Shown: positions 1 to 7,704 of the stretch, piece after piece
Position numbering within the stretch: the stretch's first letter is position 1
How the letters are laid out: each line of letters opens with the position of its first letter
Source of the DNA: Longimicrobiales bacterium
Lineage (GTDB): Bacteria > Gemmatimonadota > Gemmatimonadetes > Longimicrobiales > Gaopeijiaceae
Length of the DNA: 64,000 bases
NCBI GenBank assembly: GCA_951813395.1
Contig: OX638356.1
Location: 2,113,501 to 2,177,500 of the forward strand
Direction: 5' to 3'
Notes under the pieces: generated by a model
Told to the model about the DNA's origin: nothing
What the model saw: the letters and a program-made list of their open reading frames with translations, nothing else
Database searches by the model: none
Position numbers and translations under genes: made by a program

Positions 1-1
1 C

Positions 2-862
2 CGCAAGATCGCGGTCATGGTGCGGCTGCCCGATTTCCTGCGCCACGATGCGTCCACGCTCGACCTGCTCCGGGTCGAAGGCGTGCCACTGCGCGAGCTG
101 GTGACCATTCGCGAAACGGTGGGACCGGCCGAGATCCGCCGGGAAGACCAGGGGAGGGTGGTGACGGTGTACGCCGACGTCGCGTCGGGCGGACTCGGGG
201 ACGCCATCGTCGCTATCGAGGGCACACTCGCCGGCATGCAGCCGCCACGCGATATCCGCGTGGACGTTGGCGGCGAGAACGAGGAGATGCGGCGGTCGTT
301 CCGCGACCTCGCGTTCGCATTCGGGCTGGCCCTTCTCCTGGTGTACATGATCCTGGCGGCCCAGTTCGAGTCCTTTGTCCACCCGTTCACGATCCTGATG
401 GCCGTGCCCCTTGCGCTCGTGGGCGCTATCCTTGCACTGGTGCTCACGGGTGAGGGCCTCAACACGATGAGCCTGATCGGAATTGTGATCCTCGTTGGAA
501 TTGTAGTGAACGACGCAATCGTCAAGGTGGACTTCATCAACCAGGGCATCGCCCGCGGCCTGAGTCTGAGGGACGCGATCCTGGAAGCCGGCGAGGTACG
601 GTTGCGACCCATCGTGATGACCACCGTGACCACGGTTCTGGGGTTGCTGCCCATGGCTCTGGGGATCGGCCGCGGCGCCGATCTCAGGGCTCCGATGGCG
701 ATCTCGGTCATCGGCGGCCTCCTGGTCGCCACGGCGCTCACGCTGATCGTTGTTCCGGTGGTCTATTCGGTGATCGAGGACGTGCGGCGCGGGTGGAGGA
801 GCCGGAGGGGCAGCGGGTCGCGGCAGGAGGGCCTGGTCGTGCAGAAGGCGGGGACGCCGTGA
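2..862 (+). CDS. RND efflux permease, C-terminal part (5' end outside window)
   Basis: The reading frame is open from the first full codon at base 2, so the gene begins upstream of the window. The visible 286 residues are the last periplasmic segment and the last transmembrane block of an AcrB/MexB-type inner-membrane permease, which exports small molecules using the proton gradient. Visible marks are the AAQFES and VPLALVG stretches and a GIVVNDAIVKVDFIN segment in the membrane block, followed by three or four further hydrophobic helices. The stop codon overlaps the GTG start of the next permease (GTGA), so the two are translationally coupled. The adaptor and outer-membrane partners would lie upstream. 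The substrate cannot be told from this part. Confidence 0.93.
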   Translation, partial: RKIAVMVRLPDFLRHDASTLDLLRVEGVPLRELVTIRETVGPAEIRREDQGRVVTVYADVASGGLGDAIVAIEGTLAGMQPPRDIRVDVGGENEEMRRSFRDLAFAFGLALLLVYMILAAQFESFVHPFTILMAVPLALVGAILALVLTGEGLNTMSLIGIVILVGIVVNDAIVKVDFINQGIARGLSLRDAILEAGEVRLRPIVMTTVTTVLGLLPMALGIGRGADLRAPMAISVIGGLLVATALTLIVVPVVYSVIEDVRRGWRSRRGSGSRQEGLVVQKAGTP

Positions 863-3800
863 TCAGGCTGAGCATGCGCCGGCCGGTGGCTGTCGCGATG
901 GCATACATCGCGGTGGCCCTTCTCGGCGTGCGGGCGTGGCAGGACATCCCGATCGAGCTGATGCCCGACACGCAGCTGCCCCGGCTCACGGTCGTGGGCA
1001 CGTGGCGCGGTGCCTCTCCGGAGACGGTGGAGGCGTTTCTGACGTCGCCGCTGGAAGCGGCAATCCAGCTGGTGGAAGGCGTCGAAAAGGTCGTCTCGCA
1101 ATCGTCCGAGGGCGAGGCGCGGATCGACGTCGACTTCTCTCGCGACATCGATATGGACTTCGCGCGTCTCGATCTCTCCGAAAGGCTTGCGACGCTGGAA
1201 GAGAACGACCTCCCCCCCGGGGTCGACCGGGTCATCGTCTCTCCCTATATCCCCGACGAGTTCAGGGAGGCCCAGGGGCAGCCGCTGTTGCGCTACACCT
1301 TCACGGGTGCGCGGACGCTGGAATCGCTTCGGAAACACCTCGACGACGTCGTGATTCCCGAATTGAGCCGCGTCGAGGGGGTCGCGGTGGTCACCGCGCA
1401 CGGAGGCCGCGAGCGGCTGATCGAGATCGAGCTGGACCGCGAACTCATGGCGGCGATGGGTGTGACCTCGTACGAGGTGGACCAGAGGCTGGCCAATCTC
1501 GATCTGGTGCGTGAAGCCGGCGCGGTCCGGTCCGGTGACCGCCAGTGGACCGTGACCATCCGGAACCGGCCGGTGTCCGCCCAGGACATACGAACCGCAA
1601 TTGTGAAGTCCGACGGCGGGCGTGTCATCCGGGTCTCCGACGTCGCCATCGTGCGCGACACCTACGAGGACATCCGGAACCACTACCGCGTCAACTCGCG
1701 GCCGGCGGTGGAAATGCGCGTTACAAAGGAGATCGGCGCCAATTCCGTGCGGGTCGCCGACGAGGTGAAGGAGCGCCTGGCCGTCGTCGAACTTCGAAAC
1801 CCGCCCAACACGCGCTTCATCCTGGACTGGGACGAGAGCAGACAGATCCGGCGACAGATGTCCGACCTGCGCAGCCGGGCGCTGATATCGATCATCGTGA
1901 TCTTCGGCGTGCTCTTCCTGTTCCTGGGGTCGCTGCGCTCCGCGGTCGTGGTGTTCGCCACGATCGCGTTCTCGATCCTCATTTCGCTCAACCTGATCTA
2001 TTTCGCTGGGTTCTCCCTGAACGTCCTGACGCTCATGGGGCTCGCGATGGCCTTCGGCCTCATCGTGGACAACTCCATCGTGGTGCTGGAGAACATCTAC
2101 CGACGATGGCAATCCGGACGATCGCGGGACAGCGCCATCCTGGAGGGGGCTTCACATGTGGTGCTTCCCATCCTGGCGGCTACCGCAACGACGCTGATCG
2201 TCTTCGCTCCGTTCGTCTACCTGCAGGACGAGTTGCGGATCTACTACCTGCCACTGGCCGTCGTGGTCGTGTTGAGCCTTCTGGCGTCGCTTCTGGTGGC
2301 GTTCAGCTTCATCCCGGGGCTCGTGGGGAGGATCCTGCCGCCGCGCGAGGAGGCTACGGCGTTTGTCACCACCGGCCGCTCGGCAGCGCGCCCGCCGCTG
2401 TATCTGCGCTTCTACAGGGGGCTCGTGGGGTATACGCTGCGCCGGCCGTGGGTCGTGGTCGCCGTCTGTCTGGCGATGCTCGGCGGGTCCGGATACCTGT
2501 TCGACCAGTACGTCAACAAGGGCCGGGTCTGGGGCGGAGGCTGGGGCCAGCAGACGTATATCGACATCTCCATCCGGCTCCCGCGGGGTTCCGACATCGA
2601 GCGCACCGACCAGCTGACCCGGTACTTCGAGGAGCGCCTGCGCCAGATGCCGGAAGTCGAGCGGTTCGTGACGAACGTGTATCCCGAGTCCAGCCGGACC
2701 ACGGTCACGTTTCCCGATGCACTTGAGCTTACCGATGTGCCGGTACGTATCAAGGAGCAGCTCTTCGCCTTCTCGCTGGGGTTTTCCCGCGCCGAGGTGC
2801 GCGTGTACGGGTACGGACCTTCCTTCTACGGCGGCGGGGGTTCGCCGCCCAACTACACGATCCAGGTTCTCGGGTACAACTACGAGAAGGTGCGTGACAT
2901 TGCCGAGGATCTCGGAGGACGGCTCGAGCGGTTCCCACGCATCCGCGACGTGAACACGAACGCTTCGTTCGGATTCCGCACGCGCGACCGGGCCTCGGAG
3001 TTCGCCGTGGACATTCGCCGCGACGTCGTCGCCCGCCACGATCTGACGGTCGATTTCCTGGTCGGGCAGATCTCGGATGCCGTGCGCGGCCAGGTGAGCC
3101 AGGATCTGCTGAAGATCGGGGGCGACGAAGTCCGCTACGACGTGAAGCTGGAGGGGAACCGGGAGGTCGATCTCGTCGAACTGCAACAGACGCTCGTTCT
3201 GACTCCGACCGGCAACCCGATCCGGCTGGGAGAGCTCGTGACCATCCGTCCCCGCGAGGTGCTGGCCACCATCCGGCGCGAAGACCAGCAGTACGAACGC
3301 AGCGTGGCGTACGAGTTCCGCGGGCCGTACAAGCTCGGCGACCTGTATCACAACAGCGTGATCGAGATGACCGAGGTGCCGCCCGGCTACACGGTCAAGA
3401 AAGCCGACCGCTGGCGCTGGTCGCTCGAGGAACAGTCACAGATGGCACTGGTGCTCGCCGTTTCCATCCTTCTCATCTACATGGTGACGGCCGCGCTCTT
3501 CGAGTCGCTGCTGCAGCCCCTGTGCGTCCTCCTTACGGTGCCCATGGCCCTGATCGGGGTCTTTCTCCTGTTCTTCTACCTGGACGCGCACTTCACTCGC
3601 GAAGCGTACATCGGCGTCATCATGATGGGAGGAATCGTGGTCAACAACGCGATTCTCCTTGTCGACCACATCAACCGCGTGCGGCGGGAGACGCCGCTTG
3701 CGCTGGACGCGGCCATCCTGAAGGGCACCCTGGAGCGCGTCAGACCGATCCTCATGACCACCACGACCACGATGCTCGGACTGACGCCCCTCGTCATCTT

Positions 3801-4002
3801 CAGCGAGACGGCGAACTCGAACATCTGGAACGCGCTGGCCTATGCCCTCATAGGCGGACTGGCGTCGTCGACCTTCCTGGTCCTGACCGCCACGCCGGCG
3901 TTATACCTGCTCTTCGAGCGCCGGACAGCGGCCCGGACGGCGGGTCCGGCAGCGGCGGCGGGTACAGCGCCAGCGCCGGCCACGGGAGCGGGCGCCGGCT
4001 GA
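859..4002 (+). CDS. RND family efflux permease (second of a tandem pair)
   Basis: Complete AcrB/CusA-superfamily permease of 1047 aa, the usual family size. The first transmembrane helix is at about residues 6-24. The first large membrane block starts near residue 339 and carries GLIVDNSIVVLEN at about 399-411, which matches the proton-relay helix, with Asp followed by Asn instead of the Asp-Asp pair of AcrB. The second block carries GGIVVNNAILLVDH at about 925-938. I chose the GTG at 859, which forms a GTGA overlap with the upstream stop; an in-frame ATG at 793 would place a 22-residue non-hydrophobic Gly-rich extension before helix 1. The C-terminus is an Ala/Pro/Gly tail. Two permeases in tandem suggest a heteromeric pump such as MdtBC, which is inference. 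Confidence 0.95.
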   Translation: MIRLSMRRPVAVAMAYIAVALLGVRAWQDIPIELMPDTQLPRLTVVGTWRGASPETVEAFLTSPLEAAIQLVEGVEKVVSQSSEGEARIDVDFSRDIDMDFARLDLSERLATLEENDLPPGVDRVIVSPYIPDEFREAQGQPLLRYTFTGARTLESLRKHLDDVVIPELSRVEGVAVVTAHGGRERLIEIELDRELMAAMGVTSYEVDQRLANLDLVREAGAVRSGDRQWTVTIRNRPVSAQDIRTAIVKSDGGRVIRVSDVAIVRDTYEDIRNHYRVNSRPAVEMRVTKEIGANSVRVADEVKERLAVVELRNPPNTRFILDWDESRQIRRQMSDLRSRALISIIVIFGVLFLFLGSLRSAVVVFATIAFSILISLNLIYFAGFSLNVLTLMGLAMAFGLIVDNSIVVLENIYRRWQSGRSRDSAILEGASHVVLPILAATATTLIVFAPFVYLQDELRIYYLPLAVVVVLSLLASLLVAFSFIPGLVGRILPPREEATAFVTTGRSAARPPLYLRFYRGLVGYTLRRPWVVVAVCLAMLGGSGYLFDQYVNKGRVWGGGWGQQTYIDISIRLPRGSDIERTDQLTRYFEERLRQMPEVERFVTNVYPESSRTTVTFPDALELTDVPVRIKEQLFAFSLGFSRAEVRVYGYGPSFYGGGGSPPNYTIQVLGYNYEKVRDIAEDLGGRLERFPRIRDVNTNASFGFRTRDRASEFAVDIRRDVVARHDLTVDFLVGQISDAVRGQVSQDLLKIGGDEVRYDVKLEGNREVDLVELQQTLVLTPTGNPIRLGELVTIRPREVLATIRREDQQYERSVAYEFRGPYKLGDLYHNSVIEMTEVPPGYTVKKADRWRWSLEEQSQMALVLAVSILLIYMVTAALFESLLQPLCVLLTVPMALIGVFLLFFYLDAHFTREAYIGVIMMGGIVVNNAILLVDHINRVRRETPLALDAAILKGTLERVRPILMTTTTTMLGLTPLVIFSETANSNIWNALAYALIGGLASSTFLVLTATPALYLLFERRTAARTAGPAAAAGTAPAPATGAGAG

Positions 4003-4009
4003 CTTCGCC

Positions 4010-5464
4010 ATGAGACTTCGCTTCGCCCCATCGCCAACGGGGTACCTTCACGTGGGGGGAGCCCGTACGGCGCTCTTCAACTGGTTGCTGGCGCGCCGGA
4101 GCGGAGGTGCATTCCTGCTGCGGATCGAGGACACCGACCGGGACCGGAGCCGGCCCGAACACGTGGAAGCCATCCTCAGCGGTCTCCGATGGCTCGGCAT
4201 CGACTGGGACGAGGAGCCTGTCTTCCAGGCTGACGGGCTCGAGCGGCACCGTGCCGACGCATTGCTCCTGCTGGAGCGGGGAAGGGCCTATCGGGACTTC
4301 ACTCCGCAGGAGGAGTTCGAGCGCGCACGGGACGCAGCCGTAGCTGCCGGAACCGGTGCCGTGACGAGGCTTTCCCGGGAACTGGCCTCTCGGGTGCAGC
4401 CGGCCGACGCGGAGATGCGGGCCGCGGCCGGCGAGCCCTTCGCGGTGCGGTTTCGGGTTCCGGGGGGAAGCACCTCGTGGCGGGACATGGTGCATGGCGA
4501 CATGCGCTTCGACAATGGGGAGATCGAGGATTTCGTCATCCTCAGGGGCGACGGCACGCCCACCTACAATCACGCGGTCGTCTCGGACGACGCCCAAATG
4601 GGAATCAGCCACGTAATCCGCGGCGACGATCACATCTCCAACACGCCGAAACAGATCCTGCTGTATGAAGCGCTGGGGAAGAAGGTCCCCGCCTTCGGAC
4701 ATCTCCCCATGATCCTGGGTCCGGACGGCAAGAGGCTTTCCAAGCGGCACGGCGCGCAGGCGGTGAACAGCTACGAGGAGGAGGGGGTGCTTCCCGAAGC
4801 GATGGTCAACTTCCTCGCGCTGCTGGGCTGGTCGCCCGGCACCGACGAGGAACTGCTGTCCAGGGACGAACTGGTCGCGCGGTTCACCATGGAGCGGGTC
4901 CTCAAGAAGGGCTCGGTCTTCGATTCCGCCAAGCTCTATTGGATGAACGGCAAATACATGGCGCGGCTGGACACCCGGGAACTTGCAGCGCGGCTGCAAC
5001 ACACCCTGGCTTCGCGGAACGCTTCCGCCGAAGAGCCGCACGAGCTCTCCGACGATGCCTTCCAGCGGATGACCGCGGCGCTGGCTCCCAGGAGCCGCTC
5101 CCTGTCCGAAATGGCGACGCTGGCTGCCCCTTATGTGGGCCCCGTCACGAGCTACGACGCCAAGGCGGCGCGCAGGGCCTGGTACAGGGACCCGGGGGGT
5201 GCGTCCGAGATCCTGGCGAGGGTGCGGACGGAAATCGCCACGGTGGGGTGGGAGGCGGAGACGGTTGAGCAGTCGCTTCGCGGCCTCGCCGGAGACCTCG
5301 GTGTGGGCGCCGGCAAGGTCTTCCAGCCGCTGCGCCTTGCCCTGACTGGACTTCCGGCCTCGCCCGGCATCTTCGACGTCCTTCTGATCCTGGGCCGGGA
5401 GCGGTCTCTCAGGCGAATCGGGCGCGCGATCGACACGATCGCTTCACACGCCGGGCAGCGCTAG
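4010..5464 (+). CDS. gltX: Glutamyl-tRNA synthetase
   Basis: Class I aminoacyl-tRNA synthetase of 484 aa that charges tRNA-Glu, and possibly tRNA-Gln in organisms lacking GlnRS. The HIGH-type motif is seen as PSPTGYLHVGG near residues 7-17, and the KMSKS-type motif as KRLSKRHG near residue 241. The GxxxRIEDTDRDR stretch follows the Rossmann start. The C-terminal half has the helical anticodon-binding cage. It starts 7 nt after the upstream permease stop. A separate GlnRS is encoded at 52147-54456, so this enzyme is probably discriminating (Glu only); that is inference. Confidence 0.97.
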   Translation: MRLRFAPSPTGYLHVGGARTALFNWLLARRSGGAFLLRIEDTDRDRSRPEHVEAILSGLRWLGIDWDEEPVFQADGLERHRADALLLLERGRAYRDFTPQEEFERARDAAVAAGTGAVTRLSRELASRVQPADAEMRAAAGEPFAVRFRVPGGSTSWRDMVHGDMRFDNGEIEDFVILRGDGTPTYNHAVVSDDAQMGISHVIRGDDHISNTPKQILLYEALGKKVPAFGHLPMILGPDGKRLSKRHGAQAVNSYEEEGVLPEAMVNFLALLGWSPGTDEELLSRDELVARFTMERVLKKGSVFDSAKLYWMNGKYMARLDTRELAARLQHTLASRNASAEEPHELSDDAFQRMTAALAPRSRSLSEMATLAAPYVGPVTSYDAKAARRAWYRDPGGASEILARVRTEIATVGWEAETVEQSLRGLAGDLGVGAGKVFQPLRLALTGLPASPGIFDVLLILGRERSLRRIGRAIDTIASHAGQR

Positions 5465-5563
5465 GAAGGCCCACGTTTCAGCCGCCTGCGGGTTGCGAAC
5501 AGGGCGGCGTGCGCCTAACATTGCGTCCTTCCCGATCAGCCCTCCCCTCTCACCCGGAAGCGC

Positions 5564-6271
5564 ATGCCACCCGGACAGAAATCCGCCATGTCGTCAGGTC
5601 ACATATCCGGTGCCGCGGCTGCGCCGGCCCTGAGTGAGATCGAGCGGGGCATCCTCGACTTCATCGTTTTCTTCCTTCGGAGCAATACCTACCAGCCATC
5701 GATCCGGGAGATCGGAAGTCAGTTCGGAATCAAGAGCACCAAGACGGTGTCCGAACATCTCCAGGCATTGGCTGACAAAGGGTTTATCGAGCGGGATCCT
5801 TCCCGTTCGAGGGGCGTGCGGATTCTGGGAATCGACCTCAACGCCGAATCCGTTTCACTGCCGTGCTTCGAGGATCTGCGCGACGCCATGCCGGGTGGGG
5901 GCTACCGAAGGGCGGAGGCCCATATCACGCTCGACCGGCAGCTGGCTGGAGGAAAGGGGGCCTTCATGGTGCGGGCGCCCGGAGATGTGCTGCCCAACGG
6001 GTCGGTCACGGAAGGGGACCTGCTCGTGGTCGCTCCCGCGTTGGCGGAGGAGTTGAGCGACGGTGAAGTGATCGTGGCGCGCGTGAGCGGGATCCCGGAC
6101 TACTTCCGGGTCCAGCGAAGCAGGTCGCAGATCCTTCTTCACCCACTGGGGCGGGACGGCGCGCCCGCAAGCATGGACGAGCCCGCCTCGCTGGTGCTGG
6201 TCGGCCGGGTAACCGGCCTCTACCGCCGGGTCGGCCCCGCTTCGTTCGCAAAGCACGTCATCGCGCACTGA
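5564..6271 (+). CDS. LexA-like repressor lacking the Ser/Lys protease dyad
   Basis: 235 aa. The N-terminal winged helix (about residues 24-87) is LexA-like: PSIREIGSQFGIKS, then KTVSEHLQALADKGFIERD and SRGVRIL. The C-terminal part keeps the S24 fold landmarks (LP after the linker, EGDLLVV, DGEVIVARV, VLVGRVTGLYRR). Aligned by eye to E. coli LexA, the catalytic Ser119 region (GMSM) is APGDVLP, the Lys156 region (VTVKRL) is DYFRVQR, and the Ala-Gly cleavage site falls in DAMPGGG. So it probably binds DNA as a LexA-type dimer but cannot cleave itself. An alternative start is ATG 5588. It lies 47 nt upstream of tadA. It may be a constitutive or ligand-controlled regulator, with the true SOS LexA elsewhere. 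I am sure of the family, less so of the role. Confidence 0.85.
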   Translation: MPPGQKSAMSSGHISGAAAAPALSEIERGILDFIVFFLRSNTYQPSIREIGSQFGIKSTKTVSEHLQALADKGFIERDPSRSRGVRILGIDLNAESVSLPCFEDLRDAMPGGGYRRAEAHITLDRQLAGGKGAFMVRAPGDVLPNGSVTEGDLLVVAPALAEELSDGEVIVARVSGIPDYFRVQRSRSQILLHPLGRDGAPASMDEPASLVLVGRVTGLYRRVGPASFAKHVIAH

Positions 6272-6318
6272 GCAGCGTCCCCGGCACCCCACGCGGCCCG
6301 GATCTCGACCGTGCCTGG

Positions 6319-6750
6319 ATGGCTCGGGCACTGGAGCTTGCACGGGCCGGAGCGCTTCGCGGAGAGGTCCCGGTCGGCGCGCTGGTCACCCGCGGTCGCG
6401 AAATTGTCGCGGAGTCCCACAATCGGACCGTCGAGAACTGCGATCCGACTGCCCACGCCGAGACGCTGGCCATTCGGGACGCGGCTCGTCGTCTCGGAGA
6501 CTGGCGCCTGGAGGGCTGCACCCTGTACACCACCCTGGAGCCATGCGCCCACTGCGCCGGCGCCGCGGTTCTGGCCCGGGTATCGCGGCTCGTGTTCGGC
6601 GCGGCGGACCCCAAGGCCGGCATGGCCGGGAGCCTGGAGAATCTCGTGCAGGATCCCCGGCTCAACCATCGCGTGGAGCTCGTCGGAGGCGTGCTCGCCG
6701 AGGAGTCCGGCGAACTGCTGCGCGGCTTCTTTCGGGCGCGCCGGAGCTGA
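6319..6750 (+). CDS. tadA: tRNA adenosine(34) deaminase
   Basis: Zinc-dependent deaminase that converts A34 to inosine in tRNA-Arg(ACG). It is 143 aa. The zinc and proton-shuttle motif HAE is at residues 46-48 and the PCxxC zinc motif at 75-79 (Cys76, Cys79). The motif spacing and length match TadA better than cytosine or guanine deaminases. The ATG at 6319 is the first usual start in frame. The codons just upstream read like the N-terminal helix of TadA relatives (ending AW before the Met), so an unusual upstream start is possible. It follows the LexA-like gene by 47 nt. Confidence 0.93.
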   Translation: MARALELARAGALRGEVPVGALVTRGREIVAESHNRTVENCDPTAHAETLAIRDAARRLGDWRLEGCTLYTTLEPCAHCAGAAVLARVSRLVFGAADPKAGMAGSLENLVQDPRLNHRVELVGGVLAEESGELLRGFFRARRS

Positions 6751-6811
6751 GCGCGGGACACCGAGGGGCCGGGGCTGCAGTGCCGACGAGCACTCCCGCT
6801 GTGCTCGTCTC

Positions 6812-6874
6812 TTGCGGAATCTCTCTTGATCGCGATTATATCATGCCCAACGGCAAGCGAATGGCCGTATGATC
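6812..6874 (+). promoter_or_regulatory. AT-rich putative promoter/operator before the TetR gene
   Basis: An AT-rich patch in GC-rich surroundings. It holds a TTGCGG element at 6812-6817, AT-rich candidate -10 sequence about 17-19 nt later (from 6835), and a perfect 8-bp palindrome ATCGCGAT at 6829-6836, as expected for an autoregulated TetR-type operator. The 291-nt gap 6751-7041 otherwise shows no gene I can support. The assignment is weak. Confidence 0.3.
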
Positions 6875-7041
6875 GCATGAATAGGGCGCAGATGATCCGT
6901 CCGTCGCGCGTTGTTCCAGCGAGGAGACACCGGGATGCAAGCGAGAGGACTGGCGCGTGGCTGGCGGGCCGGCGAGACAGCGGCCATCGACGTGGGGCCG
7001 TACTTCAAGCCAACGGACCGAGAGCACGGCAGCGAGTTCAG

Positions 7042-7671
7042 GTGAAGAACCCCCCTCGCGTCAGCGGGCATCAACGCCTGATCGAAGCCACCCTGAGGTC
7101 CATAGCGGAACACGGTCACCGGCGAACTACGGTGCGCACAATCGCCGAGATCGCCGGAGTGACCCCGGGTCTGGTGACGCACTACTTCGACGGCAAGGAC
7201 GAGTTGCTGTTCGAGGCGTACCGTCACTTCAAGGATCGCGCGCTGGCGGTGCACCTGTCGGAGGCTGACAGGGCGGAACCGGATCCGGTCGGGCGGCTCG
7301 AGGCCTTTGTCCGCTCCGTCCTGTTCTTCAACGGCGCCAGGGCGGAGCAGATGAGGATCTGGGCCGGCTTCGTGGACCTCGTGATCACGGATTCGAATGC
7401 GGCGGCCGTGCAGACGGCGACCCACGATCGGTTCATCCGCGAGATCAGCAACTGTGTCATCCGGATCCATCGCCTTCGAGGCGAATCGCTGTCGGCGGAT
7501 GCGGCGAGCAGGGTAGCGCTGGGCATCAATTCGGTGATCGACGGAATCTGGTTGGAGCGCAGCCTGAATCCATCGAGGATGACGCCTGAAGAGGCGCTGG
7601 ACACCGCCCTGGACATGATCGGCGCCAGACTCGGCGTGTCGTTCCGGGCATGTCTCGCGACAACCGCTTGA
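7042..7671 (+). CDS. TetR/AcrR family regulator, BetI-like
   Basis: DNA-binding one-component regulator, 209 aa from the GTG at 7042. The first 65 residues form a typical TetR HTH: HQRLIEATLRSIAEHGHRRT, then VRTIAEIAGVTPGLVTHYF and GKDELLFEAYRHF. The C-terminal domain resembles the BetI type (WAGFVDL, VIDGIWLERSL, ALDMI). A longer frame reaches back to 6826 but the extra residues are low-complexity and not TetR-like, so I prefer 7042. It is convergent with the NhaC-type gene. No betaine or choline genes are nearby, so the target is unknown. Confidence 0.88.
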   Translation: MKNPPRVSGHQRLIEATLRSIAEHGHRRTTVRTIAEIAGVTPGLVTHYFDGKDELLFEAYRHFKDRALAVHLSEADRAEPDPVGRLEAFVRSVLFFNGARAEQMRIWAGFVDLVITDSNAAAVQTATHDRFIREISNCVIRIHRLRGESLSADAASRVALGINSVIDGIWLERSLNPSRMTPEEALDTALDMIGARLGVSFRACLATTA

Positions 7672-7704
7672 CGCCGCGGCCCGGCCGGTGCCCCGGCCGC
7701 TAGG

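Noticed and set aside
793..858. Upstream ATG extension of the second RND permease
   Set aside because: The extra 22 residues are Gly/Arg/Glu-rich and lie before a normal first helix; the GTG at 859 forms a GTGA overlap with the upstream stop.
763..2112. 449-codon minus-strand frame over the RND permease gene
   Set aside because: Asp/His/Arg-rich shadow of a transmembrane-protein gene.
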